Positions 14,239 to 14,421 of a stretch of 14,421 bases of DNA are shown in pieces. The notes under the pieces are model-generated. The model worked only from the letters and a program-made list of their open reading frames with translations. It did no database searches and had not been told where the DNA came from. The position numbers and the translations under genes are program-made. The stretch lies in NCBI GenBank assembly GCA_910588815.1, contig CAJUQY010000059.1, forward strand, positions 1 to 14,421, read 5' to 3'. Origin of the DNA: an uncultured Lachnospiraceae bacterium (GTDB lineage Bacteria; Bacillota; Clostridia; Lachnospirales; Lachnospiraceae). Positions within the stretch are counted from its first letter, which is position 1. The number at the start of each line of letters is the position of its first letter.

Positions 14239-14421
14239 AACGGTCCGTCCAGGCAGGGCCTGTGTTCCCTGCATACATTGCCGAGGACGGTATAGACAGT
14301 CAGAAGTTCATCCTTTGGCAGACACAGGAGCGCTGCGGCCAGGCCTTAGCGGCTGCCAGACCGGACGGTCAAATCATGATGCAGACGTGTGAGGATCTTG
14401 CGATTGGACGGGGCTGTAAAA
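14239..14421 (+). other. Window tail with an unidentified open reading frame
   Basis: After the LysR stop, the frame starting with codon 14250-14252 stays open to the window edge. It reads PVFPAYIAEDGIDSQKFILW and continues to a Cys-containing end (QTCEDLAIGRGCK). The only start codon before the ATG pair at 14364 and 14367 is GTG at 14262, which has a weak site. It may be the beginning of a gene that continues outside, a fragment, or chance. A small GCAGGG/CCCTGC stem (14253-14272) could be a weak terminator for the LysR gene but lacks a U-run. Confidence 0.25.

Overview
The window looks like a chromosomal segment of a Gram-positive anaerobe of the Clostridia, most likely a gut Lachnospiraceae. 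The reasons are clostridial Shine-Dalgarno sites (AGGAGG type), moderate-to-high GC in the housekeeping genes, the secA-prfB pair, a long-form hpf, and an FGGY kinase/deoC operon with protein sequences of the type seen in that family. This placement is inferred from sequence style, not from a database match. There are no tRNA or rRNA genes, no CRISPR array and no intact mobile element.

Layout. (1) Bases 1-742 hold an AT-rich gene for a polytopic membrane protein of unknown function, unlike the rest in base composition. Bases 743-1161 are non-coding and appear degenerate: a short Lys-rich reading frame without a start, and two inverted repeats. (2) On the minus strand, deoC and an FGGY sugar kinase form a two-gene operon (3369 down to 1162) behind a clear promoter whose -10 box lies in a perfect 18-bp palindrome, a probable operator. 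(3) ybaK-like (Cys-tRNA(Pro) deacylase type) follows on the minus strand, preceded by a terminator hairpin, an overlapping second hairpin and a small upstream ORF that overlaps its start. (4) The minus strand then carries secA and prfB. prfB needs a programmed +1 frameshift, and its shift site has UAA rather than the usual UGA, with a small inverted repeat placed on the slippery codon. (5) The divergent secA-hpf intergenic region (8391-8934) contains promoters for both genes and a cluster of DnaA-box-like 9-mers. (6) hpf (plus strand) ends at a perfect 21-bp hairpin terminator shared with the convergent ABC operon. (7) Two overlapping ABC exporter half-transporter genes (13070 down to 9584) make a heterodimer with one degenerate and one canonical ATP site. 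They are divergent from a LysR-family regulator (13312-14238), with a repeated ATCTATAT motif in the shared promoter region. (8) The last 183 bases hold a reading frame open to the window edge that I cannot identify.

How the parts fit. SecA (protein export motor), RF2 (translation termination) and HPF (ribosome hibernation) are housekeeping functions that sit together in many Firmicutes, although here hpf is turned away from secA. The deoC/kinase pair is a small carbon-use module that would yield acetaldehyde plus glyceraldehyde-3-phosphate if the kinase makes the DeoC substrate. The ABC/LysR block looks like a locally regulated exporter. I see no clearly new multi-gene system. The most unusual signals are regulatory: the UAA frameshift site in prfB, the DnaA-box cluster away from any replication gene, and the operator palindrome on deoC.
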